Source: a virus. Taken from it: a stretch of 33,220 bases of DNA. The notes under the pieces were generated by a model, which saw nothing but the letters and a program-made list of their open reading frames with translations, was not told the DNA's origin and searched no databases. The position numbers were made by a program, and so were the translations under genes. How positions within the stretch are numbered: position 1 is the first letter of the stretch; each line of letters begins with the position of its first letter. Positions 15,604 through 23,228 of the stretch are shown here, one piece after another. The DNA lies in the IMG/VR virus record IMGVR_UViG_3300010430_000297, positions 1 through 33,220 of that record; one strand, written 5' to 3'.

Positions 15604-16170
15604 TTATTTTGCAAAGTTCTCATACCAGTGGTAGGAGAATGAACATGTGATTGTCTTAATCTCACCAGTTCCGTCAGCGATCTCATATCCAACTTCACCA
15701 ATGTTACGAATTCCAACACCAACTAACTTAATAGTTTCGATTGTCTCCATACCTTGACCACCTTCATTACCTTGTCCACATGGAACACCTAGAACATCAA
15801 GAATGATATAACTTTCTGGTCCGGGCATACACATTTGACCAGTAGTAGTTTCATTATCGAATGATAGTCTAGAAGCTTTTTCGAATTTAGTTCTAAGATC
15901 TAAACCTTGATCCATATAGAACTCAAGACTATACGCCTCTGATCCGGGATATGAGGACTTACCATTCAAGTTGAAGGCTTGTCCACTATAGTTTACAACC
16001 TTGTTCTCGATATCTCTACCGGGAAGGTTAGCAGTTCTAGCGAATACCAAGTCTGTCTCCCCATCGAGAGACATACCGGGAACTACAATTTGCTTAACTC
16101 GAAAGAAGAAATCTCTAGAGAATTGCTTTTGGGAAGCAATGTTGAAGAATGTATTAATGTTTGCAGGCAT
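15604..16170 (-). CDS. 19: Tail tube protein (gp19-like)
   Basis: The 188-aa protein matches the T4 gp19 family. It begins M-P-A-N-I-N-x-F-F-N-x-A-S-x-K-Q-F-S-R-D-F-F-F-R-V, has FARTANLPGRDIENKVVNY, and later YSLEFYMDQG and the C-terminal ITCSFSYHWYENF. It polymerises inside the sheath to form the DNA conduit. Length is close to T4's 163 aa. It sits directly downstream of the sheath gene, as in T4, but with its own late promoter and its own terminator, consistent with high expression. Confidence 0.9.
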   Translation of the reverse strand: MPANINTFFNIASQKQFSRDFFFRVKQIVVPGMSLDGETDLVFARTANLPGRDIENKVVNYSGQAFNLNGKSSYPGSEAYSLEFYMDQGLDLRTKFEKASRLSFDNETTTGQMCMPGPESYIILDVLGVPCGQGNEGGQGMETIETIKLVGVGIRNIGEVGYEIADGTGEIKTITCSFSYHWYENFAK

Positions 16171-16182
16171 ATATTTATTTAG
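16171..16182 (-). promoter_or_regulatory. Late promoter, tail tube gene
   Basis: CTAAATA (16182-16176), spacer AATAT (5 nt), ATG at 16170. CTAAATA is also the form described for cyanophage late promoters. Confidence 0.75.
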
Positions 16183-16190
16183 TTATTTGA

Positions 16191-18494
16191 TTACCCAATT
16201 AGTTCTTGGAAATTCGCATCAGTTCTTGTAGATGTAAACGTAACAATTATGAATTCAGCAGTCCTAGTAGCTTTGATGTAAATATCAGCCTTAAGTTCAT
16301 TTGAATCAATAACTTCTGGAGTATTGTTTCGCTCATCACATACGATTAGGTAATCATATAGACCACCATTATTCTTCGCATATTCGAAGATTGGTGTTAG
16401 AGTATTAACGAAACGTGTTCTTGTGAACTCATTGTTTGGTTCGAACACATAGAAAACAGATGCTTTCTTAGTTGGACGTTCTAGAGCTAAGAACAACCTA
16501 CGAACATTGATTCTATCGAATGAACTTGGTTTTCTACTTAGAGTCTTCTGACCAAAGATTGCCATACCTTGTGATGGGGAGAACAATACTGGGTTAATAT
16601 TAGATTTGTAAAGCTCATCTCTCTGTTTCTGATTCGGAGTGATTGCGATATTGACCACATTACCGCTCACTAGTCCTCTAGTGTATCCAGCAGGGGCAGA
16701 CCAAGGGAATTCGGCTGCGTCATTGCGAGCGTATGCTGCGGCTGCTACAGAGGAGAATGGAACCCAAATCTTATCACCTAAGAACTCGTCATATACTTGC
16801 GCCCAGTTACCATACACAGCAGCATATGAAGTATTTTCTAGTTCAAATTGATGACGAATGCCCCAGTAGATGTGTTGTTGGAAATTCTTAGTTCTATCAG
16901 ATAATGTTTTAGTATTTTTACCTTTGACCATTAACTGTCTAATTGGATCAGCAATGAAGATACAATCTCCTCGACCACCAGTATTACTTGGAAGGTTACA
17001 GAAGTTTTCAAATTTATTAAACACTGTGCTATAGTTTGCGCGGATATTTTCACCAGTAGCACCTAGATCGCTAGATGTTTGTAGGGAAGAGATAGATGCA
17101 ACTATGGCAGTATCATCATAGTATGTTGTTCCAAGTTCTTCGGTTGCAACATATATTGTTCCAAGACCAGCTTCAACTACAACATCAATGTCGTAGATTT
17201 CGTCATTTACGACAGCATCTAAGGCTCTTTCAATTTTAGATGGAATCGATCCTAATTGTTTAGAAGCGAGGGCGGAATCTGAATAAGTCCCTAGAGCATA
17301 TAGATTATCAGCATAACCGATTCTTGCTGCAATCTCTGTAAGTCTTGCAGTTGGAACACCAGATTTAACCACATCGTTAGATGCAATTAGTCTATTGGTT
17401 AGGACACGCATTTTCTTAGTTGGAATACCAACTGCATTTAGAGAAGATGAAGAGAATTTATTGGAGATATATGGATTTACCAAGATCTCAACGTTACGAC
17501 TATTCTCATCCGCACTTTCTAGGAAGAATGATACTGTTGGACCCCCAAGAGGGTTTAGTTGTGTTCTATACGAATCGACAGAACCTACAATACGATCCTC
17601 TAGGACATAATCGAGTTTATATGCAGCAGTAGCATAGAGACTCTTACGAAGTTTAAATACCCCAATGTTTAGAACATCGTCATCATCTCTACCATCGATG
17701 TTATAATCCGTAAGATTTTCCATCACTTGGGAGATCGAAGCTGAGTATCCAGACGCAGAACTTAGACTAAATTGTAGAGTTCCATTTGGAATGTCTGTAT
17801 AACTAGTTGTAATATCTGAAGATAGGCTAACTGTTTTAGCCCCAATGATTGCATTGTGGACTGTATCAGGGTTAATGTTAGTATTATCTGCAAGACCAAC
17901 GTAGTAACCTTCAAATTGACTATTGATCGTTGTCTGCGCTTTGTTCAGAATGATTAGGCCAGCATTTCCCAATGTATCTAAGGATGTATAACCAGAACGA
18001 TCAATTGCAGATGTGGACCATGTGAATAGTGAACCTTCCTGTGCTTGGAAGTATTCATCTTCAGTTAGGATCATTTGAACTGGATCACCTAGGACATATG
18101 TGGCAGAAGCTGCTGTATAGTCAGTTCCTTGTCCCGCAGACATGCTAGGAATAGATGTAGTATAAGCTAGTGCTGGGTATACCAGCGCAGAGTAATTAGA
18201 TCCAAATCCAGATCCCGCATTCTCCCCATAAGGTAGACGAGATGTGTAGATACTAGCAGGAGAATTTAACTGTTCGGTAATACCATGATAGAAATATCTT
18301 TCTGCACTATTAGTAGGAGTTCCGTAGATTTGGATTAATTCATCTCTAGTTGTAATTTTTAAAACTTCATCAGTTGGGCCTTGAGAAGCATAACCAGCAA
18401 TAAAGATATTAGTTCCAACGTTTTGTGGAGCTGTAAGAGATAGATCACGTTCCCTGATTTCAACACCGGGTGATAGTAGAGTTCTAGTAGCCAT
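16191..18494 (-). CDS. 18: Tail sheath protein (gp18-like)
   Basis: The 767-aa protein starts MATRTLLSPGVEIRERDLS and continues with GTNIFIAGYASQGPTDEVL and ELIQIYGTPTNSAERYFY, the classic N-terminal sheath arm. Conserved C-terminal stretches are WVPFSSVAAAAYARNDAAEF, GMAIFGQKTL and INVRRLFLALER. It forms the contractile sheath. It is longer than T4 gp18 (659 aa); the extra residues are probably in the outward-facing middle domains (about 130-330). Its late promoter has a 6-nt spacer. Confidence 0.95.
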   Translation of the reverse strand: MATRTLLSPGVEIRERDLSLTAPQNVGTNIFIAGYASQGPTDEVLKITTRDELIQIYGTPTNSAERYFYHGITEQLNSPASIYTSRLPYGENAGSGFGSNYSALVYPALAYTTSIPSMSAGQGTDYTAASATYVLGDPVQMILTEDEYFQAQEGSLFTWSTSAIDRSGYTSLDTLGNAGLIILNKAQTTINSQFEGYYVGLADNTNINPDTVHNAIIGAKTVSLSSDITTSYTDIPNGTLQFSLSSASGYSASISQVMENLTDYNIDGRDDDDVLNIGVFKLRKSLYATAAYKLDYVLEDRIVGSVDSYRTQLNPLGGPTVSFFLESADENSRNVEILVNPYISNKFSSSSLNAVGIPTKKMRVLTNRLIASNDVVKSGVPTARLTEIAARIGYADNLYALGTYSDSALASKQLGSIPSKIERALDAVVNDEIYDIDVVVEAGLGTIYVATEELGTTYYDDTAIVASISSLQTSSDLGATGENIRANYSTVFNKFENFCNLPSNTGGRGDCIFIADPIRQLMVKGKNTKTLSDRTKNFQQHIYWGIRHQFELENTSYAAVYGNWAQVYDEFLGDKIWVPFSSVAAAAYARNDAAEFPWSAPAGYTRGLVSGNVVNIAITPNQKQRDELYKSNINPVLFSPSQGMAIFGQKTLSRKPSSFDRINVRRLFLALERPTKKASVFYVFEPNNEFTRTRFVNTLTPIFEYAKNNGGLYDYLIVCDERNNTPEVIDSNELKADIYIKATRTAEFIIVTFTSTRTDANFQELIG

Positions 18495-18507
18495 ATGTAG
18501 TATTTAT
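18495..18507 (-). promoter_or_regulatory. Late promoter, tail sheath gene
   Basis: ATAAATA (18507-18501), spacer CTACAT (6 nt), ATG at 18494. The 62-nt gap to the upstream gene's stop otherwise holds only a weak hairpin without a U-tract. Confidence 0.7.
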
Positions 18508-18556
18508 CTTTTATTTGACAAACTTTTCAAATGACTAAATAATAGATTTCAAATAC

Positions 18557-19141
18557 TTATATCTCACTTAGAATCTCAACGTGCATCTGGCTATATAAAA
18601 ATGTGAATCCAGATATGATTTCTTCCCCTTCTGATCCTTTCTGGTCAAATTCAATACCATCGATTGAAGTTGGGAATGCTTTAGTATACTTGAATGATAT
18701 TCTCTTCTTTCCGAATTCATCTAGACCATATACAGTTAAATCTGTTTGGTAGTCGTTAAAGTTCAAATCATTTGGAACTAATCCCGCCTCATTATAAACA
18801 CCAGTCTTTTGATCATGTAGAAGATTCAACCATGAGTAGATAGAATAATAGTTATTATACATACTATCAACATTGAATTTAATATTGACGGGCGGATATG
18901 AATCCTTACTATGTGATGATGTATATAACGTGGAACCCGCATATCGTGATTCTGTCCCTTTTACCACAATTTCTGGAACCATAGTTCCAAAGATGGAGAA
19001 TTGAACACTATCAGGGTTGATCACCTTACTATCCCTCTGAAACTTTCTAGCTATAGGCTTTAGAATAGGGGGAAGATCGAAGACAAGTAAGAACTTATCC
19101 TTACGTGCCTTATTGATGAATGATTGGACTGTGGTTTCCAT
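18557..19141 (-). CDS. Third tail-tube-fold protein
   Basis: The 194-aa protein has the tube-family ending (ISFKYTKAFPTSIDGIEFDQ, then IISGFTFLYSQMHVEIL), aligning with the F-P-T-A-V-E-G...V-T-F-A-C of the paralogue at 14930-15529. Its N-terminus differs (ARKDKFLLVFDLPPILKPIA). It lies between terminase and sheath, where T4 has gp17 then gp18, so it is an extra gene. A tube terminator (gp3-like) or sheath-associated role is possible. Its late promoter overlaps the terminase stop codon. Confidence 0.55.
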   Translation of the reverse strand: METTVQSFINKARKDKFLLVFDLPPILKPIARKFQRDSKVINPDSVQFSIFGTMVPEIVVKGTESRYAGSTLYTSSHSKDSYPPVNIKFNVDSMYNNYYSIYSWLNLLHDQKTGVYNEAGLVPNDLNFNDYQTDLTVYGLDEFGKKRISFKYTKAFPTSIDGIEFDQKGSEGEEIISGFTFLYSQMHVEILSEI

Positions 19142-19153
19142 ATATTTATTTAC
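19142..19153 (-). promoter_or_regulatory. Late promoter overlapping the terminase stop
   Basis: GTAAATA (19153-19147), spacer AATAT (5 nt), ATG at 19141. The TAA stop of terL lies within the core. Confidence 0.7.
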
Positions 19154-20933
19154 CGAAAACTCTGTTCATGGCATCATATTGATCTCTAGTCATATCTCTA
19201 TCTGGGTCTGCATATGGCATACCACCCCCTCCAAGTAATTGCCAACCTTCAGCTAGTAGTCCTGCTATTTCATCATCCCCTTCTCCGAATCCGCCAAATG
19301 CCACTGGATTCAACATAGAGTTTTCTATTCTATCAACTTGCTCGTTGGTATATAATGATGTTGGATTCTCAAAGTATTTGATTCCGTAATCTAATGCTGA
19401 TATCTTTACGGGTTTACCGCAGTCATCAACTTCATCAATTGTGAACCATCTTTCACATAGATTATTATCTAGAATCATCAATGCCCAAATAGTTGCCATT
19501 GTTCTATCATCATGCTTACCAGATGCGGCTTGCCAAGTATCATTAACCTTGATGAAGTCTTTGAAAATTTCTTCCAATGATGGTTCATTTTGAAATATAA
19601 CTGCCCTCTTATCACTGTAGAAGTATCGAGCGTTTGCAACAGCATGATATTTTGTATTTCTAGATGATACCATACCGAATAGTTCTAAGTTCTTTCTACC
19701 CGCTAATTTAGATCCCCAGTTGACTATCTTCTCATATGCAAAGTCTATACCAAGTCTATCTGCTACTTGACCCCCTTGATTGTTTCTCTCGATACATACT
19801 AGGGGATTCCCCCAGTGTCCTAGGATTTCATGTAACTTATTAGAGAATTCTGCAACTGGTATCATATTATCATAATACTCAGCAACTTCGATTATTTCTC
19901 GTATATCTGTTATATCTAGAACTTTAATTACAGAGTAGTCACCCCCAAGTCCTTCCCCAACATCAACACCAACTACATATATATGCTCTGGGTTAGGTTT
20001 GTCGAAAATGAGATACTTATCATCCATTAGACTATCTATTGGCTTTTTAACTTGTTTTAAAAGTTCACGATAAACCTCCTCATCCATAGATGACGTTCCT
20101 GTATTGACGAATTCAACCTCATACTCCTGTCTCCATTTCTCAGCAGATGCTAACCCACTCTTAATCTTATCTGCCCATGCTTGATCTCTTCCCGGAACTT
20201 CATTCCATAAGATCTTATCATATGCCCAACCATTTTTACCTTCAACAGCACCACTATATATACTATGGAATAGATTACCCGTTCCATTAGGTGTGGAACA
20301 CATGAATACTTTGGGATTATCCAAAGATGATACAATTGGAAATACTGATCCCCAAAATGGGTCCATTAAATGTTCTTCAATGAAAGCGCACTCATCAATA
20401 ACTAGAATGTTACAAGATTGACCCCGAGCAGCAGTTCCAGTAGTGGTTGATATATTAACTCTGGAACCATTTTCCAATTCCATACTAGTTTTACCATATG
20501 TACCATTTACAGGACATTTCAACCAGTTGGGTAGAAACTCATATGCCATTCTAATTCTACCAAAAATTTCAATTGCGGTTGCTTCTTTATTGGCGACCAA
20601 TAGGATTCGATTATCATCGTAGAAAATTGCAATCCATAATATATAGATTGTCATCAGAGTTGATTTTCCGATTTGGCGACTTGCTAATAATACAAAGAAA
20701 TTATTTTCATCCATCTTTTTCAAAATTCTCCTTTGTCCTTCATGTAGCACAATTGGAACTTTTCCCTTTCCGGGTATTAGAATGTAGAAATATGTTTCAG
20801 CAAAATGTAGAATATCTTTCTTACATTTTGTCATCTCGTCCACCATCTCTGGTGTGTATTCAAACTCAGCCCCCCTAGATGGAACCTTGGGATTTCCCAT
20901 ATAGAACTTCTCTTTTTTATCTTTAGCTGCCAT
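19146..20933 (-). CDS. 17: Terminase large subunit (gp17-like)
   Basis: The 595-aa protein is a complete packaging motor. The ATPase has Walker A SRQIGKST (85-92), Walker B ILVIDE (176-181) and coupling motif STPNGTGN (213-220). The RNase-H-like nuclease has D324 in GVDVGEG, E382 in CIERNN and D475/D476 in KHDDRTMAT. An N-terminal LHEGQRRIL supplies the Q motif. It cuts concatemeric DNA and drives it into the prohead. Length is close to T4 gp17 (610 aa). It is transcribed away from the prohead-core-like gene, and both use arms of one perfect inverted repeat as promoters. Confidence 0.97.
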   Translation of the reverse strand: MAAKDKKEKFYMGNPKVPSRGAEFEYTPEMVDEMTKCKKDILHFAETYFYILIPGKGKVPIVLHEGQRRILKKMDENNFFVLLASRQIGKSTLMTIYILWIAIFYDDNRILLVANKEATAIEIFGRIRMAYEFLPNWLKCPVNGTYGKTSMELENGSRVNISTTTGTAARGQSCNILVIDECAFIEEHLMDPFWGSVFPIVSSLDNPKVFMCSTPNGTGNLFHSIYSGAVEGKNGWAYDKILWNEVPGRDQAWADKIKSGLASAEKWRQEYEVEFVNTGTSSMDEEVYRELLKQVKKPIDSLMDDKYLIFDKPNPEHIYVVGVDVGEGLGGDYSVIKVLDITDIREIIEVAEYYDNMIPVAEFSNKLHEILGHWGNPLVCIERNNQGGQVADRLGIDFAYEKIVNWGSKLAGRKNLELFGMVSSRNTKYHAVANARYFYSDKRAVIFQNEPSLEEIFKDFIKVNDTWQAASGKHDDRTMATIWALMILDNNLCERWFTIDEVDDCGKPVKISALDYGIKYFENPTSLYTNEQVDRIENSMLNPVAFGGFGEGDDEIAGLLAEGWQLLGGGGMPYADPDRDMTRDQYDAMNRVFGK

Positions 20934-20950
20934 AATATACCTTTATTTAA
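20934..20950 (-). promoter_or_regulatory. Late promoter, terminase large subunit gene
   Basis: TTAAATA (20950-20944), then 10 nt including AAGG, then ATG at 20933. This is the longest late spacer in the window and predicts a leader of about 5 nt. Confidence 0.6.
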
Positions 20951-20975
20951 ACAAAAACGTTAAATAAAGGTATAT
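20935..20975. repeat. Perfect 16-bp inverted repeat forming divergent late promoters
   Basis: Arm ATATACCTTTATTTAA (20935-20950) is the exact reverse complement of TTAAATAAAGGTATAT (20960-20975), with 9 nt between. Each arm holds a late core plus AAAGG, and the right arm runs into the ATG of the plus-strand gene. This makes two mirror-image promoters about 10 bp apart. Confidence 0.9.
20960..20973 (+). promoter_or_regulatory. Late promoter, prohead-core-like gene
   Basis: TTAAATA (20960-20966), spacer AAGGTAT (7 nt) with an AAGG that could serve as a weak ribosome site, ATG at 20974. Confidence 0.6.
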
Positions 20976-21849
20976 GAAAAAAGGCGATTCAGTTCAAATT
21001 GGTGATATTTATGGTAAAATGCTCAATACCGTTAAGTATAACATTAAGGAGTCTAAGACTGCTTTTGGTGATTTCAAAGGAGAAAAGAAGAAGGATGCCG
21101 ATGGATATAATGAACCTTTAGACGATGACGAAGATGTTTGCGGCGAAGAGGATGAAGAAGAAACCAAGAAGGGTAAGTTCGAACTATTTAAGAAGGGTAA
21201 GAAAAAAACTAAAGGGTCTGACGATGAAGATTCAGATGAAGATTCAGACGATAATTTAAAAGAATCTAAAAAAGATAGTAGAGAAAAGGTAAATACTTTT
21301 ATGAGCAAATCAGTGTTCGACAAACTATACAGTAAAGTCCTTAAAGAAAACTTCGGCGAAGAAGATGGAAATGATATCGATGCCCTTGGCCTTGATGGAT
21401 CAACTCCTGATTCCGATCTTGATGATGACTTCGGAGGAGAAGATGAATTCGGAGAAGGGGAGGGTGATACCGTAACCTTTACACTTGACCGAGCAACCGC
21501 ACAAACTCTAATTGATGTCCTTCAAGGATCTCTTGGTGAAGAAGAAGGTGGTGGTGAAGATGAGTTCGGTGGAGATGACCTAGACTTCGGAGATGGAGAA
21601 GGTGATGACATGGACTTCGAGGAAGATGAAGAAGAAGGAACTAAAGTAGCTCCTGATAAGAAGCAAGCTTTCCAAGCCAAGTCTAATAAAGTTTCTGGAC
21701 ACCCAGCACCTAAGAGTGGTAAGGCTTCTACAGATGTAACTGACGAAACTGGAACTAAAGATGGTGCGCCACCAATTGCTGCCCTACAAGGTAAGAGCAA
21801 TCAAGTTCCTAAATCATCTCTAAAGAAAGCTACTGATTACTTCAAGTAA
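20974..21849 (+). CDS. Acidic prohead-core/scaffold-like protein
   Basis: The 291-aa protein is very acidic, with Asp/Glu-rich runs at about 47-63, 82-95, 127-166 and 188-222, interrupted by a Lys-rich patch (64-80) and a short ordered segment DTVTFTLDRATAQTLIDVL. Near the C-terminus a motif repeats: AFQAKSNKV (232-240) and ALQGKSNQV (270-278). Such Asp/Glu-rich proteins form the prohead core in T4-like phages (gp67, gp22). (L/I)xE tripeptides that T4 gp21 protease would cut occur (IKE, LKE, LGE). Core or scaffold is inferred from composition and from its place beside terL. A terminator follows. Confidence 0.5.
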   Translation: MKKGDSVQIGDIYGKMLNTVKYNIKESKTAFGDFKGEKKKDADGYNEPLDDDEDVCGEEDEEETKKGKFELFKKGKKKTKGSDDEDSDEDSDDNLKESKKDSREKVNTFMSKSVFDKLYSKVLKENFGEEDGNDIDALGLDGSTPDSDLDDDFGGEDEFGEGEGDTVTFTLDRATAQTLIDVLQGSLGEEEGGGEDEFGGDDLDFGDGEGDDMDFEEDEEEGTKVAPDKKQAFQAKSNKVSGHPAPKSGKASTDVTDETGTKDGAPPIAALQGKSNQVPKSSLKKATDYFK

Positions 21850-21877
21850 TTCTTAGATAACTAAAATTCAACCAGAC

Positions 21878-21905
21878 AAGCCTATCTTAACCGATAGGCT
21901 TTTTT
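21878..21905 (+). terminator. Rho-independent terminator after the prohead-core-like gene
   Basis: Stem AAGCCTATC (21878-21886) / GATAGGCTT (21893-21901), loop TTAACC, then a T run. The late promoter of the next gene begins two bases after the T run. Confidence 0.85.
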
Positions 21906-21906
21906 G

Positions 21907-21918
21907 TTAAATAGTATT
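21907..21918 (+). promoter_or_regulatory. Late promoter, 172-aa gene
   Basis: TTAAATA (21907-21913), spacer GTATT (5 nt), ATG at 21919. It fixes the start at 21919 and rules out the in-frame start at 21904, which lies in the terminator's T run. Confidence 0.75.
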
Positions 21919-22437
21919 ATGATACCTTTCAATAAATTTTTTCGCTTGATGGAATCGAATTCTATCCATCCTGAAACTCCTATACATGTTATAAATAGTA
22001 AAACTAAGGAAATCGTCTGGAAAGGTGTATACTCAAAGCGTAATATCGCTAGAAGAGCAGTGGATAGAAAAGATAATAAATATGGTGCATATATACATAA
22101 AGTTGTATATCCCAAAGGAATGGATTATACTCCCCCAATATTAGAATATAGAAAAAATCTAGCTGATGGTTCACCCGCACCATCTATTCAAGCTCACAAT
22201 GGTAAAGACCCTAATAGTATAGATAAGAAGTATCTATTCACTAAGGGAGATCGAAAGCACGATAATCCTAAGATGGATATTCCCGGTAGTATCTTAACTC
22301 TACCAGAACTGGAAGAGATGGGAATTAAGGATTTCCAAAGTGGTAAAACCCTATTCAACTTTAAGAATAGTAATACTGACATTCAAATGTTCACCAATCC
22401 GCAAGGACAATGGGTAGGTAGAGTCATTAAACATTAA
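21919..22437 (+). CDS. Hypothetical late protein, 172 aa
   Basis: I do not recognise this protein. It is basic in the N-terminal half (YSKRNIARRAVDRKDNKYGA), Pro-rich in the middle, and has a C-terminal beta-like stretch (TLFNFKNSNTDIQMFTNPQG). No membrane segment or catalytic motif is visible. It is a late gene between the core-like protein and the gp14-like neck protein, so a head or neck role is likely by context. Its TAA stop lies inside the late promoter of the next gene. Confidence 0.65.
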   Translation: MIPFNKFFRLMESNSIHPETPIHVINSKTKEIVWKGVYSKRNIARRAVDRKDNKYGAYIHKVVYPKGMDYTPPILEYRKNLADGSPAPSIQAHNGKDPNSIDKKYLFTKGDRKHDNPKMDIPGSILTLPELEEMGIKDFQSGKTLFNFKNSNTDIQMFTNPQGQWVGRVIKH

Positions 22438-22445
22438 ATAACAAT
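22434..22445 (+). promoter_or_regulatory. Late promoter, neck protein gene
   Basis: TTAAATA (22434-22440), spacer ACAAT (5 nt), ATG at 22446. It overlaps the stop of the preceding gene (22435-22437). Confidence 0.75.
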
Positions 22446-23228
22446 ATGGGATGCCCTCCAACACCACTTTCTTGTTTAGAACCCTCTAATATATTTGCAG
22501 GGGTCTATAATCCTAATTGTGGGGGATTTGCAGATCCATCCAACTTTCAAGCTGAACAAGCTATATTTGGTTCTGGTTTTCAAGAACTAATTAATAATTA
22601 TGGGGTTGAAGTGAATTACTTTGTCAATGGCTTCAATTTATCAGCTATGAATGTCTTGTATGGAGAACATACTACACAAGAATACTCTGGTCCACATGTG
22701 ATCAAGTCTTATATAGAACTTGAAGAATCCGTATCTCTATCTCAATTCGGCATGAGTTCGGATGATGAGTTAACAGCATATATTGCTATTAAAGACTTCA
22801 CAAATCTATTTGCATTATCTGGTGATATCTTCACAGATAATGGACAAAGAGTAGAACCCAAGTCAGATGACTTAATGGAGATTACAGCTTTAGGTTGTAA
22901 TAGACCGGGTGATAGAGGGGCTAAGATCTTTAGAATAACTGAAGTTTTAGATCAAAACACATCTGGTGGTATAAATCCTGTTATGGGACATTATGTTTGG
23001 GCTATCAAAGCGAAACGCTACGAAACTAGTCACGAAACCAATGCACCTATGGAACTTGGTAATGATCAAGTATATGATAATACTTTCAGTGGTAAATTAT
23101 CATCCACACTATTCCAAAGTCTCACAACTCAAGAAAAGGCATATCCGGGTGATATTGATGTGATAAGTCAAGAAGATGTCTACGACATGGATAAGGTAGA
23201 TAACGATATCTACGGAGACTACTACTAA
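22446..23228 (+). CDS. 14: Neck protein, gp14-like
   Basis: The 260-aa protein follows the layout of T4 gp14. NNYGVEVNYFVNGFN is followed by NVLYGEHTT, then IKSYIELEESVSLSQFGMSS with DELTAYIAI (T4: FSNFGMQVQDEVTLSI). A P-x-x-x-DLMEIT stretch before FRITEVLDQ corresponds to GDLIYFP...FEITWVEP. Neck proteins close the portal and join the tail. The acidic, Tyr-rich C-terminus (VYDMDKVDNDIYGDYY) is extra. It overlaps the convergent baseplate gene by 4 nt. Confidence 0.65.
   Translation: MGCPPTPLSCLEPSNIFAGVYNPNCGGFADPSNFQAEQAIFGSGFQELINNYGVEVNYFVNGFNLSAMNVLYGEHTTQEYSGPHVIKSYIELEESVSLSQFGMSSDDELTAYIAIKDFTNLFALSGDIFTDNGQRVEPKSDDLMEITALGCNRPGDRGAKIFRITEVLDQNTSGGINPVMGHYVWAIKAKRYETSHETNAPMELGNDQVYDNTFSGKLSSTLFQSLTTQEKAYPGDIDVISQEDVYDMDKVDNDIYGDYY

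Noticed and set aside
18535-18541. CTAAATA on the plus strand
   Set aside because: No start codon or plus-strand gene follows; it lies in the gap upstream of the sheath promoter and is probably chance in AT-rich DNA.
18495-18556. Terminator between the third tube-fold gene and sheath
   Set aside because: Only a 6-bp A/T-rich stem with no T run is present; too weak to call.
21904-21918. Start at 21904 for the 172-aa gene
   Set aside because: It lies in the T run of the terminator and covers the late promoter; ATG 21919 has the standard 5-nt spacer.
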